Below, piece after piece: positions 10,641-21,995 of a stretch of 64,000 bases of DNA. The number at the start of each line of letters is the position of its first letter. The stretch's first letter is position 1. The DNA is from Cycas panzhihuaensis. Lineage: Eukaryota; Cycadophyta. Both the position numbers and the translations under genes were made by a program. The notes beneath the pieces are model-generated. The model was not told the origin of the DNA. It saw only the letters and a program-made list of their open reading frames with translations, and did not search any database. The DNA lies in the NCBI GenBank assembly GCA_023213395.1, contig CM041465.1:96169741-96233740 (forward strand), in the 5' to 3' direction.

Positions 10641-11362
10641 GGATAATATTTTGCCATTGAGAATCCCCCTCCTTAGAGAGAAGAAAAAGGTGTTGATATG
10701 GTTGAAATTGTTCCTTTCAAACCAAGTTCTCTTCTTCTTCCAATCATATTGGTCTTACTCAAGTATCTAAATTTTCTACCTCTTCTTTTCCTTCTTCTAA
10801 GGAAGAAATATTAGATCCTAATCTATCTTATGAAGAACCTCCCATAGTGTAAGAAACCAACTCTAATTTTTCACTTTTAAATCAATATTACCTTTCATAA
10901 TTGTTACATTTGCCGTTAACTAGAGGTGTCTTAGTTTCCTTTGCCATGACTACCTCTCTACCTAAATGAATGATTATGTCTTCATATATTATACCTTTAC
11001 CTATAATAGCCTCTTTTATTTATTTGATTTTCTTCATCACATGGCTTAATAGACATGAAAAGAAACTTCTATTACATAGACATATGGATTTATTATCTAA
11101 TGATGAGGCTTCTTCCTCCTCCACTTCATCTAAACTACTTAAATTCTACCCATAAGAGTTTAAGAAATCAATATAATTTCAATCATTTCCTTTCCTCCTC
11201 ATGACTCTATTGATGCCTATTTTTTACCTCTTATTCAAGTAACTCCTTCTAGACATGACCTCTCTTTTGACCATAATGAGTTTAAGCAAGTTTTCACTTT
11301 AACTTGGAAATTTGTTGATTGGTCTATTCTATTCACCCAAGTTTCTTTAGTTATCAAGCTTA
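10641..11362 (+). pseudogene. TAT-A linker between protease and RT, first part
   Basis: This stretch is acidic, serine-rich and weakly conserved, between protease and polymerase. A readable end segment runs NEFKQVFTLTWKFVDWSILFTQVSLVIKL (about 11,278-11,362 in pieces) and is cut by COP-2. The reading resumes at 16,563 as LLAHDHLSSTNS when one target copy is removed. No catalytic domain is visible, which is normal for this part of Tat polyproteins. Confidence 0.5.
11358..11362 (+). repeat. Target-site duplication of COP-2 (left copy)
   Basis: GCTTA here, GCTTC at 16,563-16,567: four of five bases match. Confidence 0.75.
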
Positions 11363-11557
11363 TCTTAGAGATCATAGAGAGATATAAGAATGACTAATGA
11401 TTTATTATGAGAGATCACTTACATATATATATAATTACACATTGTAATTAACATGTGTCTAAGAGACACATATCAGACACTTATCTAAAGATACATAAAA
11501 TGGGGTTTTACATAACCCTTGAGTATATATTTTTATATGAAACATTATACTCTAATA
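11363..11557 (-). repeat. 3' LTR of COP-2
   Basis: 195 bp, aligned over its whole length with 16,368-16,562. Landmarks include the shared gatttattatgagagatcac and a terminal acattatactctaata. Confidence 0.92.
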
Positions 11558-11567
11558 CCTTCTCTTA
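11558..11567 (-). promoter_or_regulatory. Polypurine tract of COP-2
   Basis: The minus strand reads aagagaagg immediately before the 3' LTR. Confidence 0.75.
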
Positions 11568-11574
11568 ATGTTTT

Positions 11575-12050
11575 ATTCTTTTAATCCTATTTTATCTCTA
11601 AGAACTATGAATTTGTATTTCTTAAGGGGATTTATTAAAATATCTATAATTTATTCATTTGTTGAATGGTAGGTTAAATTAATTTCTTTGTTATGCACTT
11701 TTTCTCTTATAAAATCATGATGCACTTCAATGTGTCTTATTCGAGCATGAAGAATAGGATTCTTAGTTAGTCTAATGGTACTTTGATTGTCACATAATAG
11801 GATGGTTGACTCCTTCTATTATTTATCTAAGTCTAATAGTAATTACCTAATGCACAATGCTTTGTAAGTTGTATTGGCTACCAACTTATATTCTGCTTCT
11901 ACCAATTATAGTGCAACTATGGCTTGTCTTTTGCTACTCCAAGAGGCTGTTGTTGATTGAAGAAAGAAATAATAGCCACATATTAGATTTCTTTTTTTTT
12001 TTGTCTCCAACCTAGTTTAAGTCATAGTATCTAATTAGTTTGTTTATTCT
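11575..12050 (-). pseudogene. pol: COP-2 RNase H
   Basis: The minus-strand frame reads TTASWSSKRQAIVAL-stop-LVEAEYKLVANTTYKA (about 11,955-11,862), the copia RNase H core with the acidic EAEY. It continues with LLCDNQSTIRLTKNPILHAR (about 11,800-11,740) and RHIEVHHDFIREKV (about 11,735-11,695), with the usual terminal His-containing motif. Stops appear in place of Gln and Trp codons. The domain would degrade the RNA strand of the RNA-DNA hybrid during reverse transcription. Confidence 0.85.
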
Positions 12051-13090
12051 TAGTTTTAGATATATGAGCTTTAGGTTTGTTGGTCCCTTTAAATATCTAA
12101 GAATTCTTTTTGTTGCTTTCCACTATCTCACCTTTGGATCCTGTATATACCTTAAAACTAAACTTACTAAATATGAGATATCTAGTCTAGTTATGATGAG
12201 ATATATTAGGCTACTTATTAGTTTCCTATATAATGTTCCATCAACTATAGATTCACCTTCATCTAAAGTAAGATCATGGCCTACTTCCATAGGAGTGATG
12301 CAAATGTTACTTTCTTCCATCTTGAATTTTAATAGAATATTTTTAATGTATCTACTCTGTGACAAGAAAATTGAGTCTTTCTTTTGACTAATTTCTATCC
12401 CTAAATAATAGTTTAATAACCCTAGATTAGTCATTTCAAAGCCAGTTTTTAGTTGTAACCTTATGTTTACTATTAACTCAATATCACTTCCAGTAAGGAT
12501 CATATCATCTATATAAATGGTAATAATTATGATTAGTCCCTATTTCCTTTTTATGTATAAACTAGATGTAGAGTTGCACCTACAAAAACCATTCTAAATA
12601 AGATATTTATCTAATTTTGTATACCAAGCTCTCAGAGCTTATTTTAGCCCATATAATGCCTTTTTTAATTTGCAAACTAGATTTTCTTTCCCATGCTAGA
12701 TAAACTCTTCAAGCTATCTCATGTAGACTTCTTCCTCAAGTTCACCATTTAGGAAGGTGCTTTTTACATCTAATTAGTAAATCTTTTAGTTGTTGTAAGC
12801 TATTAAAACTATTACAACTTGCACTATGTCTAATTTGGCTACTGGTGAGAATGTCTCTTTATAATCTATTCCAATAGTTTAAGTGTATCCTTCAACAACC
12901 AGCATGGCCTTATATTTGCTTATTTTTCCATTAGAACCTTCCTTTATTTTAAATACCTATTTGCAATTCACTATAGGTTTACCTAGAGGTGAATTTACTA
13001 GTTCCCAGTTTTGAATTTAAAAGATTGATTTCATTTCTCCGTTCATAGTTGTCTCCCATTCCTTGTGTCCTTTTACTTCTTTAAATAACT
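12051..13090 (-). pseudogene. pol: COP-2 reverse transcriptase
   Basis: Right to left, the minus strand reads NWELVNSPLGKPIVNCKQVFK (about 13,015-12,955), IGIDYKETFSPVAKLDIVQVV (about 12,880-12,815), KIYQLDVKSTFLNGELEEEVYM (about 12,785-12,720) and CKLKKALYGLK (about 12,680-12,645). The intact active site IYIDDMILTGSD is at about 12,515-12,485. Then come FEMTNLGLLNYYLGIEIS and YRKLISSLIYLIITRLDISYL in the open segment 12,123-12,503. This is the standard RVT_2 order of copia elements. A few stops at former Gln or Trp codons disable it. Confidence 0.92.
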
Positions 13091-13449
13091 ATAGTTCTTT
13101 ATTTATGAACAAATCTTGATGTATTTAACTCCTTATTCTATGGGTATATACATATCCTTTACTTTCTTTAATGGTTTTAAGATACCATCTTAGCATCCTT
13201 TTTTTCTTCTTTTTCTCTTCCTCTTCAGTGTTTATATCTATAAAAGTCAATCCTTCTTCTTCAATTATAGAGATTTCATGAGATGCCCTCTCTGAATCCT
13301 CTATGTCTTTTGAGGTGATTCCAGAGACTTCTTCAATAGGAGGTTCTACTTGTAAAATTCTCTTGGCACCCTCTTCAACTATGTGTCAAACTAATGTGTC
13401 CTTTATGAGATCAACTTCATTAAAAACAACATCCCTACTTATATAGACC

Positions 13450-14660
13450 TTATTTGTTTTACAGTCTATACATTTGTAGGCCTTTGAATTTTTACTATAA
13501 CCTGCCATTATATATTATATGCTTTTATAATATAGTTTTTATCTCTTTTTATCTAGAATGTAGACAAAAGCTTTGTATCCAAATACTCTTAGATTACTTG
13601 CATCTAGCTTAGTTTTAGTCTAGGCTTCTTCTGGTGTGATTTGCTCTAGGACCTTTGTAAGGCTTCTATTTATAAGGTACCCAACTATGTTAATTACTTT
13701 AACCCAATAAATTCTTGAGATTTAGCTCTCTTTAATCATCCAATGATCTATTTCCATGATCATTCTATTCATTTGTTTAGTAACCTTATTGGACTATGAT
13801 GTGTACAGAGTTATGAGTTGTCTATGTATTCCTTATATCTTACAAAAATTCAAAAATGATTTTGAGATATATTTGCCTCTATTGTCTAATATGACATACT
13901 TTATTTTAACTTTAGACTCTAGCCTAACTTTAGCCTTAATCTCTTTGAACATTTTAAAAACCTCAGTTTTACTATAAAGAAAATAAATCCAAGTTTTCCT
14001 AGAGAAATCATCAATCAATGTCAAAAAATACCTAGTTCCATTAATTGAGCAAGGTGTAAGGGGACTACATAAGTTAGTGTACACTGATTCTAGTTTATTT
14101 TAGGCTTGCCATTCATTTGATTTAAATGGAAAATGATGTTGTTTTCCAAGCATGCAACTTTTGCAAATAAGATGTCGAAATGAGATATTTAGAAGACCAT
14201 TAACCATGTTAGGATTTTATAACTATATTAATGTGTTAGATGAGATATGCCCATACTTCAAATGCCATAATTTATTACTATTAACATTGGTTGTAGTACA
14301 TGCCTTTACATTGATGGTCATAGGTTTAGAAAGTAACCTATATAAGTCATTAATCTTTATACCTTTTGCAATTATAGCCCCTCCTTTTTCATGTCTAAAA
14401 TATGGCAATATTTATTTTTATTAAAAATAATCCTCAACTTTTCCTTTCTTAGCTAAGAAACAGAGAGAAGATTCTTTTTTAACCTAGGAACAAAGAGTAC
14501 ATTGCTAATTTTTTGTATGCCCCCTTTTTATTTCAATGGCTATGGTGCCAACACCTTTGATATTAGAAGGATGTTTATCCCTTAGTTTAATAGACTTCCT
14601 TGAAGTGTAGTGTTTTAGAGATTCAAAATAATCCTCTCATCTGGTCATGTATCTTGATGC
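13450..14660 (-). pseudogene. pol: COP-2 protease end and integrase
   Basis: Right to left: a protease remnant reading WYIDFRASRYMT (about 14,680-14,645), where D-S-G-A is altered to D-F-R-A; a GAG-pre-integrase zinc region with NKLWHLKYGHISSNTLI (about 14,275-14,223); and an integrase core with YTNLCSPLTPCSINGTRYFLTLIDDFSRKTW (about 14,080-13,985), then VILDNRGKY (about 13,885). The first and second catalytic Asp positions are modified or displaced by decay. This product would insert the cDNA. Confidence 0.85.
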
Positions 14661-15659
14661 TCTAAAATCAATGTACCACACCTCCTCATCTTCAAGACTT
14701 GATGTAAGTGTAGCAATGAATGCAGTTTCTTCTTCATCTTTATCATCTTATTCCTTGATATAGTTTCATGCAAGCCATTTTCCCTTTTGAAATTTAGCTC
14801 TCCTCTGAGGACATTGATATAGATAGTGCCCAGTTTATCTATAGTGATAAAAAAAGTCAAAGGCTCTATAATTACTAGAAAAATATCTTGGTCTTCCATA
14901 GTTAAAACACACTATGAATTCTCTAGGAGGTATATTGTATCATCATCCTTGATTACCTTGCCATCTTCCATGAGACACGCTTCTTATGTTTGGAGCTCTA
15001 ACATGACCATAAAATTGACCCCTTCATTTGGGTCCTAAATAGAGTTTGGTTACAAAAGTGTCCTCCACCTCCATCATGTCTCCATACCATTTATTTCTTT
15101 GTTCTTGTCTCAACAACAATCCTATTAATATATCAAGTGTCAAATTTAAAATTAATCAGTGATTGTATTAATTGTAATATCAAATGATCTTAAGAGCTTG
15201 CTTGTTACCATTTCAACTATATCTTACTCTTCTATCTTTGCTTTTGTACTTAACAAATTGTTCTTAATCGAAATAAATTTATTAAGAAACTTTAAAATTA
15301 TTAGTTTCCTTCATATATAATTTAAACAAAACTTCTTTCAATGTTATGATTTGAGCCCTATTTTTTTGACCATATATATTTTTAAATATTTTCCAAACTT
15401 CTAAAGATGAATTTAAATTTTTAACATAAACAAGAGGCATATCTGAAATAAAGAGCTTTAATATGATTAAGCATGTATTATCTCTTTCTTCCCAACTAAA
15501 GAGGTCTATGTCGTCATTAGCAAGTTTTTCCTCTAGACCTGTGGCTATTTTCCATGTATTTTTAGCTCTTGGCAAAGTTTCTATTTTAGTTTTCCATACA
15601 TGATAATTGGAAGCAATAAGTTTGTCTTAATCTGATAAGGCCTAAATAGTGGAAGCCAT
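14661..15659 (-). pseudogene. gag: COP-2 gag
   Basis: The start chosen is the ATG at 15,659, giving MASTI followed by a short run to KLIASNYHVWKTKI, the canonical copia Gag N-terminus. The open part 15,575-15,282 carries SLEVWKIFKNIYGQKNRAQIITLKEVLFKLYMKE, a UBN2-like core. A nucleocapsid knuckle region lies near 14,850-14,790 (GHYLYQCPQRRAKFQKG), with one Cys lost. Stops interrupt the product. Confidence 0.85.
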
Positions 15660-16357
15660 TTTAAATCTTTAAAATTAAAGTTTGATGCCTGAGATAAGCC
15701 CTGTCTATATAGTTATATAGATTTTCATATGAAAATAAGGGTGTATGGAATACTATAGAAACTACCTTAAAATAACAAGCTTCAAGAGATGATTTTAGAT
15801 CTGTATTTATTTTCTAAAAATTATTTTTCAAATGTAAGAAAATATGCTTAAAAGATTTAAATGGGAAGTTAAGGTTTAAATGAAAAATGCTCTTAACTCA
15901 TCAAATATTTAGAAAAATACAACAAAGATGGATTTAATCTCTATAATAATGAGACAAATAGATCAAGATTGATTTTACCTAGTCTTTTGAAGAAATTTTG
16001 AAAAAAAATGAGATTGAAGCTTTAAACCCATGCAGTTATAAAATTAGGTAAAGCTCCCTCTAAATGGATCTAAATGACCTCATGCCAGAAAAGAAAAATG
16101 ATCTTTGTAATGAGATCATCTTACTGGTCAAGTTTTGTTGAAATATAAGCACTTTGAATTTTCTATGTTTATATAAATCCATATGGGTCTATATAATTCT
16201 ATACAAAATTAAATTCTGTAATCTCCTTCCTCTTCTATCAAAATCTGAGCTTGTCCTTTTCTTTCTTAAATTCCTGATGTAATTTATCCTTATTCATACT
16301 CTAGAGTTCTTCTCATGACATATAGATTATCTTTGTCTAACAAGCAGGCTAGCCTTC

Positions 16358-16367
16358 TTTGATACTA
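16358..16367 (-). promoter_or_regulatory. Primer-binding site of COP-2
   Basis: The minus strand reads tagtatcaaa directly inside the 5' LTR, corresponding to TGGTATCAAA with one G-to-A change. Confidence 0.8.
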
Positions 16368-16562
16368 TATTAGAGATCAGAGAGAGATACAATAATGACT
16401 GATGATTTATTATGAGAGATCACTTACATATATATACGATTATACATTGTAACTGATAGGTGTCTAAGAGACATGTGTTAGATAATTATCTAAAGATATA
16501 TAAATTAGGGTTTTACATGACCCTTAAATACATATTTCTAGATGAAACATTATACTCTAATA
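16368..16562 (-). repeat. 5' LTR of COP-2
   Basis: 195 bp, the same length as the left LTR. It is flanked on the right by the target copy GCTTC. Confidence 0.92.
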
Positions 16563-17369
16563 GCTTCTATTAGCTCATGATCATCTTTCATCAACTAATT
16601 CCTAAATTATCAAATCTTCATCTCACTCCTATGACCAATTGAAGAATGTTATGCTTATTGATCTCTTTTGCTTAGATCATTTTAAGAATGATAAAGCAAT
16701 CCTCGAGTATGTATCAAGATTTATACCTAGTCTTCCATCTCACTACCATAAGTTAGGTTTTTCAAAACTAATACATTCAGATTCACTATTAGATACCCAC
16801 TCTTAATCTAAGGAATTATTTACCTTGGTGGAACCTTCTCCTCCTCATTTTAAAGAAGGAAATACTATGCTCATAGGAGAAATAATTGACATTGACTTGG
16901 AGTTAGGAGAAACTCCAAGGATTATTAAAGTTAGGGCTAATTATTCCCTTGAAGAGATCTCCTTGTTTAAAGATCTATTTCGAGAATTCAATTCTATTTT
17001 TTCTTGGGATTATAGTGATATGCATGGCCTTCATCTTGATATTGTTATACATAATATCACTATTATCCCTAGCACTAAGCTTAAGTAATAGAGGTAAAGG
17101 CCTATACAACCATGTATCTCCATCACTGTTAAAAAGGAAGTTGAGAAATTAGTGAAAGTTATATTTATTGAAGGTGTGGACTATTCTTAATGGGTTTCAA
17201 ACATAGTTCTAGCAGCTAAAAGGAATGGATTTATCTGAATATACATTAACTTTTGAGATATTAATGACACTTGTATCAAAGAAAATTTTTCTCTTTTCGT
17301 TATATCTCTCATGGATGGTTTTTCTAGGTATAATCAAATTCTTATCTCATCCTAAGGTCATCATAAAAT
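16563..17369 (+). pseudogene. pol: TAT-A linker end and N-terminal half of RT
   Basis: The open stretch 16,825-17,088 reads LIGEIIDIDLELGETPRIIKVRANYSLEEISLFKDLFREFNSIFSWDYSDMHGLHLDIVIHNI, the conserved entry into Tat-type RT. RT motifs follow: KKEVEKLVKVIFIEGVDYS-stop-WVSNIVLAAKRNGFI (about 17,125-17,240), DINDTCIKENFSLFVIS (about 17,258-17,310) and LMDGFSRYNQI (about 17,308-17,343). Between NFSLF and LMDGFS the usual spacer of about 15 residues is missing, a local deletion. COP-3 cuts the domain after GHHK; it resumes with TTFTTYEG at 25,566. Confidence 0.85.
17365..17369 (+). repeat. Target-site duplication of COP-3 (left copy)
   Basis: AAAAT here, AAAAC at 25,562-25,566. Removing one copy restores the reading HHKTTFTTYEG across the insertion. 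Confidence 0.8.
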
Positions 17370-17732
17370 TATTAGTATCAAGGAGTAGAGCAGGAGGATT
17401 ACAAGTGTCATATAATCTTCTCAAAGTGAATAATAATTCTAAATATTAAGTAGCAGTGTTAAAAACACCAACGAGGTATTCCCCACCTATAAATAGAATT
17501 TTGGGGAGGTGACAAGTGCCTCAACCTAACTTTAGTTGATATTTAAATAAGTATTAAAATATTAATCACATGAATAAAATAACATACCTATGGTGGCCAT
17601 GGTGGCTCTATGTCAGTTGTAAGTGGTTACTTGGTGGCATTAGATGGCCTGAGATGACTTTTGGAGACTCAAGGTGCCATTGAGAAGCCCAAGGTGGTCA
17701 CACATACTTCTAAATTGGGCATTATCCCAATA
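17370..17732 (-). repeat. 3' LTR of COP-3
   Basis: Aligns with 25,197-25,561. Shared landmarks are aggaggattacaagtgtca, gaggtattccccacctataa and acacatacttctaaatt. The end cattatcccaata corresponds to cattatcctaaca of the other copy. Confidence 0.92.
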
Positions 17733-17743
17733 TTCTCCCCCAT
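17733..17743 (-). promoter_or_regulatory. Polypurine tract of COP-3
   Basis: The minus strand reads atgggggagaa immediately before the 3' LTR. Confidence 0.9.
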
Positions 17744-17769
17744 AATGGCCAATGTATAGAACTCCTACC

Positions 17770-18455
17770 TTGTCTCTAAATTTTTAAAATTTGATCTTAC
17801 CCAAAGCTTTTGTGAAGATGTTTGCTTCTTAATCTTCGGTGTTGTAATATGATAATTCTATTTCACTTGCTTGTACTAGCTCTTGAATAAAATGGTGATG
17901 TGTCTTGATGTGCTTTATTCTACTATGAAATACTAGGTTCATTATCATCTATATTGTGCTCTGATTATTACACCAAATTCTTGTAGGCTCTTTGTATTCT
18001 AACTAAAAATCTTGTAATAGTCTTCTTAACCAAACTATTTCATATGTACTAGAGGTTTCTACTTTATATTCTACTTCAACTGTAGATAAAGAGATTGTAT
18101 TTTACTTTTTGGTGCTCTAAGCTATGGCTGCCAAACCTATACTGAAAGTAAACCTGAAGTGGATTTTTTATCATTGATGTCACCTACCCAACCTAAATCT
18201 ATATATCCTATTAACTTAAAGTTTGATAAAGCTTTATAATACAAATCATATTCTACAGTGCCTTTAAAATACTATAGAATCCTTTTGGCTACTTGCTAAT
18301 GAGTAGTCTTAGGGTCTTGCATGAATCTAGATACTGCGCTGACTAAATGTATTATGTCTGGTCGAGTGGAAGTTAAGTAAATAAAAATACTAATTAATTA
18401 TCTATAAAGTGTAGGATCAATAAGTGCATAATCATCTAGTTTGGATAGCTTGATT
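17770..18455 (-). pseudogene. pol: COP-3 RNase H
   Basis: The minus strand reads FKLIGYIDLGWVGDINDKKSTSGFTFSIG (about 18,225-18,135), a clear copia RNase H opening with the YxDxDWAGD-like motif degraded to YIDLGWVGD. It continues with NTISLSTVEVEYKVETSSTYEIVWL (about 18,100-18,030), WCNNQSTI-stop-MIMNLVFHSRIKHIKTHHHFI (about 17,980-17,895) and EANIFTKALGKIKF near the end. Stops and one or two substitutions at catalytic positions disable it. Confidence 0.88.
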
Positions 18456-19400
18456 CATATTTTTTCTAGAGTTACTTAATTTTTGTAATCGATCATCCTG
18501 AACTTTTGTAGTAAATCTAAGGTATATTTCCTTTAGGAGATGAAGATACTATTTTTGTTTTATCATACTTCCAAACCTAGGAAGTAATACATTAATCCCA
18601 AATCTATCATTTCAAATTCTTTACACATGGCTTCCTTAAAGTTTTACAAAAGATGAGGGTTATTTTTAGTATAGACAAGATCATCTATGTAGAGTCCCAA
18701 AATTAGAATAGAATCTCCTTTGATTTTAATGTATAGATTTGGATATGATTGAGACCTTCAAAGCCTTGATCTTTAAAATATTTATCAATGCAGGAATACC
18801 AAGCCCTGGGTGATTGCTTTAAACTATAAAATGCCTTTTTAGGTTTATATACTTTCTCTTCTTCTTCCCTAACTTCAAAATCGAAGGTTTGAGAGACATA
18901 ATCTTCTTCAATATACTCATTAAGGAAAACACTTTTGACATCTATTTGATAAACCTTCCATCATATTTATGTTGACAAACTCATCGCCATGCAAACAGTT
19001 TCCATTCATGTAATAGGGGTAAATGTCTCATTATAATTAATACCTTTTCTTTATGGATAACCTTTGGTTATCAATCTAGCTTTATATTTGTCGATTGATT
19101 TATTAGAGTAGAACTTGGTTTTATTAATCCACTTAGTACCAATTGCCCTTTTATTGGGAGGTAAGTTAACCAATTCCCAAGTATCATTCTTAACAATGGA
19201 ATGATATTCTTCTTCCATTGCCTTTCTCCAAGAGGCATGTGTATTGGCCTTATCAAAGGTTTGAGGCTTATAGAACTCCAAAACTTTACTCATGAGGATA
19301 ATATTTACCCTATGTGAGTAAGTAGATCTTCGATTATTATCTAGGATGTTACCCATATTGTGATTCCTTTGAACCCGTTTTGTAAGACAATGTGGTGGAG
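18456..19400 (-). pseudogene. pol: COP-3 reverse transcriptase
   Basis: The open part 19,356-19,051 reads FDKANTHASWRKAMEEEYHSIVKNDTWELVNLPPNKRAIGTKWINKTKF and KYKARLITKGYP, the N-terminal part of RVT_2. Further left the frame gives a VKSVFLNEYIEED-type motif (about 18,940-18,900) and an intact LGLYIDDLVYT active site (about 18,700-18,665). Stops occur mostly at expected Trp and Gln codons. This enzyme copied the element RNA. Confidence 0.9.
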
Positions 19401-20430
19401 GTTGAGAAGAGGTTCCCTCCCCACTTGGTTGATCAAGGACTCATCTAGAGTCAAACATGGGAGGCATATATCTTAACTTCATGGAGGTGTCAATATTGAT
19501 TATTACTTCTTTTCTCTTTTCTTGATCATCATGACAGTAAGCATCTTCTTCGAACTTTACAACTCTACTTACCATAACCTTATTTAACTTAGGATCATAG
19601 ACCTTATATGATTTATAAGTTTCACTATAACTAAGAAATATACACATAATACTATGGTCATCTAATTTGGATCTTCTTTGATTAGGTACATGTGCATAGG
19701 TTAAGCACCCAAAAACTCCTAAATGATGGATGTTTGGCGTGTAACCTATCTAAGCTTCTTTAGGTGTCTTCCACCTTAGGGCTTTAGTACAACACCTATT
19801 AAGGAGATAAACAGATATATGTACTACTTCTATCCAAAATTCATATCCTAAATTTTTATCTTTCAACATGCACCTTGCCATTTCTCAAATGGTATGAGTT
19901 TTCCTTTTGGTTATACCATTTTGTTGTGGGATATAGGGATTTGTGAGTTGTCTTCTTATCCCATGATATACGTAATATGCCTTAAATTCATTAGAGTTGA
20001 ATTCTACCACATTATTTGATCTCAGTGAGAGAGGTTTATACCAACGTTATCACTCTACAAAGGTTTTGAAGTTAACAAAGTATTGGAAGGCATCAAATTT
20101 AAACTTTAGGAAGAATACCCAAGTCTTCCTAGTATATTCATCAATAAATGTGATAAAGTAACGTGCACCTACTAATGAGGGAACATCCATAGGACCACAA
20201 ATATCTGTATAGACTAGTTGAAGTGATCTTGATGCTCGATAGCTATAATCTAGAAAACTTTCTTTATGTTGTTTGCCAAGTAAGCATCCCTTACATATGG
20301 TTTTACCCACTTTAATGCTGGGCAACCCATTAACCATATCCATCCTTTTCATTAAGGCCAAACTGTTATAGTTTAGGTGTCTAAATCTCCTATGCTATAA
20401 GTCACTATCTAATTTAATTATGGTTCTTAA
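19401..20430 (-). pseudogene. pol: COP-3 integrase
   Basis: The open segment 20,361-20,050 carries ICKGCLLGKQHKESF (zinc-binding end), then LQLVYTDICGPMDVPSLVGARYFITFIDEYTRKTWVFFLK, the start of the catalytic core with the first Asp in TDICGP. The C-terminal segment 19,647-19,441 reads CIFLSYSETYKSYKVYDPKLNKVMVSRVVKFEEDA, the usual copia region between integrase and RT. The middle is broken by stops. Confidence 0.9.
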
Positions 20431-21050
20431 GGCATAAGTATCTATGAAGTAAATACAAGTTTGAAGAGTCTATCCTTTGTCATTTTACCTTTTACAACAA
20501 CTACCTTATTTCTTCTCTTGTCTTTAATTGTACATTCATCATTATCAAAGATAACCTTGTAATCTTGATCCATCATTTTCCCTACTAATAGTAGATTTTT
20601 CTTTAAAGCAAGAATATATAATACATCATCAAGGTGTCCATATTCTCTTATATTTGTCATGAGAGCAATATTTCCTCTACCAATTGATTCATGGGATGTG
20701 TCATCACTAAATATTATTGATCCTCTTTTTATTTTATCCAAGGTGAGGAATAAATGCTTCTTATGTGTCATGTGAGTGGAGCAACCTAAATCAATATACT
20801 AATTATCATCTTCTTCTACTTGGTCAATATAGTTGGATAAGAAAAGCCTATTATTATCCCTTGTTTCAATTGTGGTATTTATACTACCTTTTTTGGGTGG
20901 TCCATATTTTAAAAAATAATTATCTTCTATATGACTACTACGATTGCAATAGGTATAGTATAGTGTATCTCTTCTCCCATAACTTACACTTCAACTATGA
21001 GGATAGGGTCTTTGTATATGGGATGATCTTTCTCTTTCCTCATAATAGGG
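20431..21050 (-). pseudogene. pol: COP-3 protease region
   Basis: The minus strand around 20,810-20,750 reads YIDLGCSTHMTHKKHLF, the copia protease start with D-S-G-C-S-xHMT altered to D-L-G. The open part 20,771-20,442 continues with LDKIKRGSIIFSDDTSHESIGRGNIAL and LKKNLLLVGKMMDQDYKVIFDNDECTI, the typical protease-to-GAG-pre-integrase sequence. A nucleocapsid remnant (CYYCKRSSHIEDNYF) lies just upstream near 20,950. Confidence 0.85.
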
Positions 21051-21995
21051 GACTTGATTGTCCCTTGGTCTATTATCATAATAATTCAGATTTGACCTTT
21101 GATCTTAAATATTTCTATGGTAATTTGGGTAATATGGATGTGACTCAGGTTGTTTCTCCTAATTTTAATACTTAGGAGGATTGACATTCCTTTGGTTTGC
21201 TCCTTGTCTCCTTTGGTGAAGAGTTTGATATTTAGGTGGTGGATCTTGATGCGTGTCCCTTCTAGAATTTCTATCTCTTCTTTTGAGAGATAGTTCTCTA
21301 GACTTTGATCTACCATCTTGAGAATGATATTGGATTCTTCCCTTGGTAAGAAAAGCATGCTCAAGGGATTTATTTATGTTTTGTTATTCTTCAATTGTTA
21401 TTAACAAAGCACTTAGTTATTCCACCTTAAGGGTACTTAGGTCTTTGGATACCCCTATGCTTGTTGCTCCTATTTCAAATCTTCTTATAGCACCTACACA
21501 TCTCAAGATCCTTTCCACTACTCTTTGTTCTATCAATGTATTTCCAAGTGATCTCATTTGGTTAACTATGTCTTGTATCTTAGTCATAAATTATGTCATA
21601 GATTCTATTGGCATCATACATAAATTTTAAATTTGCTTCTCAAATTTTGAAGTTTAGAAGATTCAACTCCTTCATAGATTAATTGTAGGGTATCCCATGC
21701 TTCCTTTGACTTTGTAGACTCACTAACTATTAAGAAAATATGATCTTCCAATGCATAAAATATGAGGGCAAGAGCTTTGTTATCCTTTTTAACATTTTCC
21801 TTATAGGCTACCTTTTCAACATCTGTGGCATTCTTACCTAATTCACTGTAACTGGTTCTCACAATCTCTCACATATCATTAGTGATAAGGATGGGTCTCA
21901 TCCTTATACTCTAATTTAGAAAGTTATTACCATTAAACTTATGGATAATCATGTTTCTAAAGCTTATTACCATCTCTTAACTAGGTTTTGAAAAA
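21051..21995 (-). pseudogene. gag: COP-3 gag
   Basis: The N-terminal part reads ISFRNMIIHKFNGNNFLN (about 21,975-21,920). The open part 21,862-21,614 reads VEKVAYKENVKKDNKALALIFYALEDHIFLIVSESTKSKEAWDTLQLIYEG, a UBN2-type Gag core. It continues through a linker rich in Arg/Ser (SKSRELSLKRRDRNSRRDT, about 21,310-21,255). It would coat element RNA in particles. Stops interrupt it; the start lies near 21,985, where the minus strand has an ATG. Confidence 0.88.

Larger units (their letters stand above)
11363..16562 (-). mobile_element. COP-2: Ty1/copia retrotransposon nested in TAT-A, minus orientation
   Basis: Two 195-bp LTRs (11,363-11,557 and 16,368-16,562) flank a 4.8-kb interior. The primer-binding site lies inside the right LTR and the polypurine tract inside the left LTR, so transcription ran leftward. 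Coding order from right to left is gag, protease, integrase, RT and RNase H, the copia order. Near-matching 5-bp flanks support a complete insertion. Both LTR termini have decayed from TG...CA by transitions. It interrupts the linker between protease and RT of TAT-A. The compact size (5.2 kb) is typical of autonomous copia elements. Confidence 0.93.
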
